From assembly GCA_000727475.1 (NCBI GenBank), contig KL647312.1, forward strand, positions 1,438,793-1,502,792: a DNA stretch of 64,000 nucleotides. The letters are read 5' to 3'. Under the pieces are notes generated by a model, which had not been told where the DNA came from, searched no databases, and was given only the letters and a program-made list of their open reading frames with translations. Within the stretch, counting starts at the first letter, position 1. Every line of letters starts with the position of its first letter. The position numbers were made by a program, and so were the translations under genes. Shown piece after piece: positions 62,474 through 64,000 of the stretch. This DNA comes from Sarcocystis neurona (taxonomy: Eukaryota > Apicomplexa > Conoidasida > Eucoccidiorida > Sarcocystidae).

Positions 62474-64000
62474 TCACGCAAGGATTACTGCGTAAGCTTG
62501 CCTTGGGGGAGGGTCGTTTGTTTTCACGCACTGTTGGGCTTCTTGGTGGTTACTCTTTGTCTGCCTTGCCGATCCGCAGACCGCGTCTTCGTCGTTCCTC
62601 ATCTTGGTGTCCCTCCCCACGGCTGCGCGTTGCTGCTCGCCTGCGAGGCACTGTTGAGTTGCAGCCCGCAGCTGTCGACTGTAGGCGGCCTTCTTGTCAT
62701 CCGACGAAAGACCGGCTGTTCGATTGTTTCTTCCGTTCTTCGCAGCTGCGCTTCCTTGGGTGTTCTCCACTGGACTTGGAAGGCTCTCGACGTTTGCCGG
62801 CTCCTCCACAGCTTCACCGGCAGGGAAGTCGACCCCCTGGTGCTGCTCCAGCTGCAAGTGCCCGTCAGTGCGACCGACGCAGGTGTATTTCGGCAGTGCA
62901 GCAGATCCGCATGCGGTCTTATCTGCAAGAATTTCACGATGTCTGCAAGTAGAGGTCTCATCCTGCAGTGCCCAGTTCGCGTCGTGACTCTCGGAAAATG
63001 CCGTTCGAGTGGCACCGGCAGTAGCAGCCTGGTACGAGTTGCTGTCGCGGGGAGTGCTGCGTCTGCTCTTCGCAGTGCTGTCGCTTCTTCTGTTGGGCAG
63101 CCTGTAGCCGGGAGCCCCAGAGCTGTGCGAGTGCGTGCTGGATGGGGGAGCTGCATCAGGTGAGAAGGAAGCAACAAAACAGTCAGACGGTCCCACGTAT
63201 GTCGCAGTCTCTTGCACGCCGCCTTCTTCCTGACATTTCGTTGGCTGGCTTGCATCCCCTACGTGCAGTGTACCTGCACCGAAGGAGATGCTCAATCGGC
63301 TTTCCGACGCGGCGTTCGTTACATTCTTCTCGTGGGGCTGAAAATTGGCCTGATCCTGGCCACCACCTTCTGCAGACGGTTGAACTTGGCTGACGTGTCG
63401 CTGCTTCTCGTGCTGCTGCAACACTACAGAAATCTCCGGTGTGCTACCGGGGGAATGGGTGCTGCCGGCGGTCAAGCGGGCAGTGGTTCTTCGCTGGTGG
63501 GGTGGCGTTATCTGCTCCAGTCGTCGCTTCTCGCCCCTTGACACCCTTTCCTCCCAAAGTGAAGTGTCAGCCGTCGTCTTCACAGGCAAACTACTGTCGT
63601 GGCCGTCTCTCTCGGCAAACGATTTTCTGTGTTCATGGCTGTTCCTCGAACTGCCTTTAAATTCCGTCGCCGGTGCCGGAGCAGTTCTTTCGCCGTCCCC
63701 CCGCCTGCCGCTAAGGGGCGTGGCGCACGGTGCAGGTCCCTCCGAAGGCACTGCAGCTGCCTGCGGGGTCGACGGCGATTCAGCAGGCATTTTTACATTT
63801 GTAACGTGGCCCTCAGCCCCGTAGTAGAATGACTGCGTTTGACGGGCAGAAGTTTCATGGTGGGAATTCCGCTGCGAAAGCTGTTGACCACTGCTGCTGC
63901 TGCCGCCAGATATGAACAGGTTTTCCCCTTCAAACGCCTGAAAGCTGCGTCTCAGCGCCGCAGCGTGATGTGCAGCATACGCTTCCCCACTTCGTTGCTG
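62474..64000 (-). CDS. Hypothetical protein, 3' partial frame entering from the right edge
   Basis: On the - strand the frame is open from the window edge (64000) to a stop at 62474, at least 508 codons. An internal ATG lies at 63790, but the frame continues upstream without a stop (QRSGEAYAAHHAALRRSFQA at the edge), so the true start is outside or in an upstream exon. The product is polar and probably disordered, rich in Ser, Thr, Gln, Arg and Ala, with no transmembrane helix and no recognised domain. Short Gln and Ala clusters occur but no long homopolymers. Like the 999-residue frame it looks like a coccidian-specific low-complexity protein on the same strand. Confidence 0.65.
   Translation of the reverse strand, partial: QQRSGEAYAAHHAAALRRSFQAFEGENLFISGGSSSSGQQLSQRNSHHETSARQTQSFYYGAEGHVTNVKMPAESPSTPQAAAVPSEGPAPCATPLSGRRGDGERTAPAPATEFKGSSRNSHEHRKSFAERDGHDSSLPVKTTADTSLWEERVSRGEKRRLEQITPPHQRRTTARLTAGSTHSPGSTPEISVVLQQHEKQRHVSQVQPSAEGGGQDQANFQPHEKNVTNAASESRLSISFGAGTLHVGDASQPTKCQEEGGVQETATYVGPSDCFVASFSPDAAPPSSTHSHSSGAPGYRLPNRRSDSTAKSRRSTPRDSNSYQAATAGATRTAFSESHDANWALQDETSTCRHREILADKTACGSAALPKYTCVGRTDGHLQLEQHQGVDFPAGEAVEEPANVESLPSPVENTQGSAAAKNGRNNRTAGLSSDDKKAAYSRQLRAATQQCLAGEQQRAAVGRDTKMRNDEDAVCGSARQTKSNHQEAQQCVKTNDPPPRQAYAVILA

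Overview
The window looks like nuclear DNA of a coccidian apicomplexan, most probably an Eimeria-type genome. The evidence is: CAG/CTG trinucleotide runs that surface in frame as long poly-Gln, poly-Ala, poly-Ser and poly-Leu stretches; spliced genes with GT-AG introns; and an alternation of repeat-dense and repeat-poor blocks, as described for Eimeria chromosomes (R and P segments). The species cannot be fixed from the sequence alone.

Repeat-rich block, 1 to about 30,400. Two convergent genes fill it. On the + strand (311-5710) is the 3' part of a VTC (vacuolar transporter chaperone) gene, which encodes the three-helix DUF202/VTC membrane domain over three exons; its 5' end lies off the left edge. 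After a gene-free gap (5711-8471) comes a CLPTM1-family gene on the - strand (8472-29547). I could assemble it as 16 phase-consistent exons, about 2.4 kb of coding sequence spread over 21 kb. Its introns are packed with (TA)n, TATACACA-type microsatellites, CTG runs and several clean tandem repeats (18, 57, about 65 and about 115 bp). A 73-bp repeat lies in the last VTC intron.

Repeat-poor block, about 30,400-36,700. This has near-random composition and no convincing complete gene. Well-bordered candidate 5' exons (from 34,059) may belong to the giant gene downstream. A 28-bp inverted repeat and a nested palindrome also lie here.

CAG-dense block, about 36,700-50,900. A giant + strand gene has one 11.5-kb exon (37,483-49,018) and at least three further in-phase exons to a stop at 50,877. 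The product exceeds 4,000 residues, is rich in homopolymers, has helical Leu-rich segments and no recognisable domain. More coding-like exons (51,104-51,264; 52,045-52,626) follow and could be its true 3' end or a neighbouring gene.

Repeat-poor block, about 50,900-64,000. On the - strand are an intact 999-codon reading frame (55,924-58,923) and a second frame that enters from the right edge and stops at 62,474. Both products are low-complexity and unidentified, and neither carries the homopolymer runs of the giant gene. Between them, 61,231-61,902 holds a diverged tandem duplication with a 336-bp period that looks like decayed repeat-protein coding sequence.

No operons, tRNAs, rRNAs, CRISPR arrays or autonomous mobile elements were seen. 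Function can be named only for the VTC and CLPTM1-like genes.
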